A stretch of 5,249 bases of DNA. It comes from an uncultured Clostridia bacterium. Lineage in GTDB: Bacteria; Bacillota; Clostridia; UMGS1810. Below the pieces are notes generated by a model. The model had not been told where the DNA came from. It saw only the letters and a program-made list of their open reading frames with translations, and made no database searches. Within the stretch, counting starts at the first letter, position 1; every line of letters begins with the position of its first letter. The DNA lies in NCBI GenBank assembly GCA_937959315.1, contig CALGRC010000209.1, positions 1-5,249 of the forward strand, written 5' to 3'. Of the stretch, positions 5,166 through 5,249 are shown piece after piece. The translations under genes were made by a program, and so were the position numbers.

Positions 5166-5189
5166 GGATAAAACCTCGCTTGATACAAA
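5160..5189 (+). promoter_or_regulatory. Candidate promoter for a gene beyond the window
   Basis: A perfect TTGACA (5160-5165) is followed after 18 bp by TACAAA (5184-5189), four of six matches to the -10 consensus, preceded by TG plus one base (5181-5183). Downstream, GAGAG (5216-5220) stands 9 nt before an ATG at 5230 whose frame stays open to the window end (MNYICV). This may be the start of the next gene, but too little is visible to call it. Confidence 0.4.
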
Positions 5190-5249
5190 ATTAATTCTGA
5201 CAGGTTAACGCATTCGAGAGAATATGGCTATGAATTATATTTGTGTACT

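Noticed and set aside
1..5249. CRISPR array, tRNA, rRNA, transposase or insertion-sequence ends
   Set aside because: No regularly spaced direct repeats with spacers, no tRNA-like cloverleaf, no transposase motifs and no terminal inverted repeats with target duplications were seen on either strand.

Overview
The window looks like chromosome of a Gram-positive anaerobe of the class Clostridia, probably a gut Oscillospiraceae/Ruminococcaceae-type organism. This rests on strong AGGAGG-like ribosome sites, AT-rich spacers around clearly GC-richer genes, three secreted proteins ending in S-layer homology (SLH) modules of the 'GTSDTTFSPDDTCTRAQ' kind, and the CAP, Big_2-like and BspA-type leucine-rich-repeat heads on those proteins. 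The genus cannot be fixed from sequence alone.

Layout: positions 1-288 are AT-rich and hold no gene I can support. A near-ideal vegetative promoter follows (TTGACA, 17 bp, TATAAT, with an extended -10 TG), then a leader of about 200 nt. The leader has its own Shine-Dalgarno (SD) site, a short hydrophobic reading frame starting at 356 and a strong intrinsic terminator hairpin (427-476). I see no promoter between this hairpin and the first structural gene, so expression of the genes probably depends on readthrough, that is, attenuation.

Three tightly spaced plus-strand genes follow (gaps of 36 and 33 nt, no strong terminator between them): 521-2437, a CAP/SCP domain, three Ig-like (Big_2-like) domains and three SLH modules; 2474-3784, an unrecognised beta-rich, possibly beta-helical head and three SLH modules; 3818-5083, a BspA-type LRR head with a regular 23-residue period and three SLH modules. 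All three have signal peptides. The SLH blocks of genes 2 and 3 align without gaps over 163 residues (152 identical by hand count; 422 of 489 bases identical), so they are diverged copies carrying different heads. The simplest reading is an operon that displays three different ligand-binding or adhesive heads on the cell wall through one anchoring system.

The 3' end (5084-5249) has a 15-bp perfect tandem repeat touching the last stop codon, an interrupted dyad that overlaps a candidate promoter, and possibly the first codons of another gene at the window edge.

The most interesting part is the leader at 289-521. The terminator lies inside a reading frame with no stop before the transcript end. 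The region around the leader's ribosome site repeats the 3' arm of the terminator (GTAAG...TGGCG), so it could pair with the 5' arm and act as an antiterminator.
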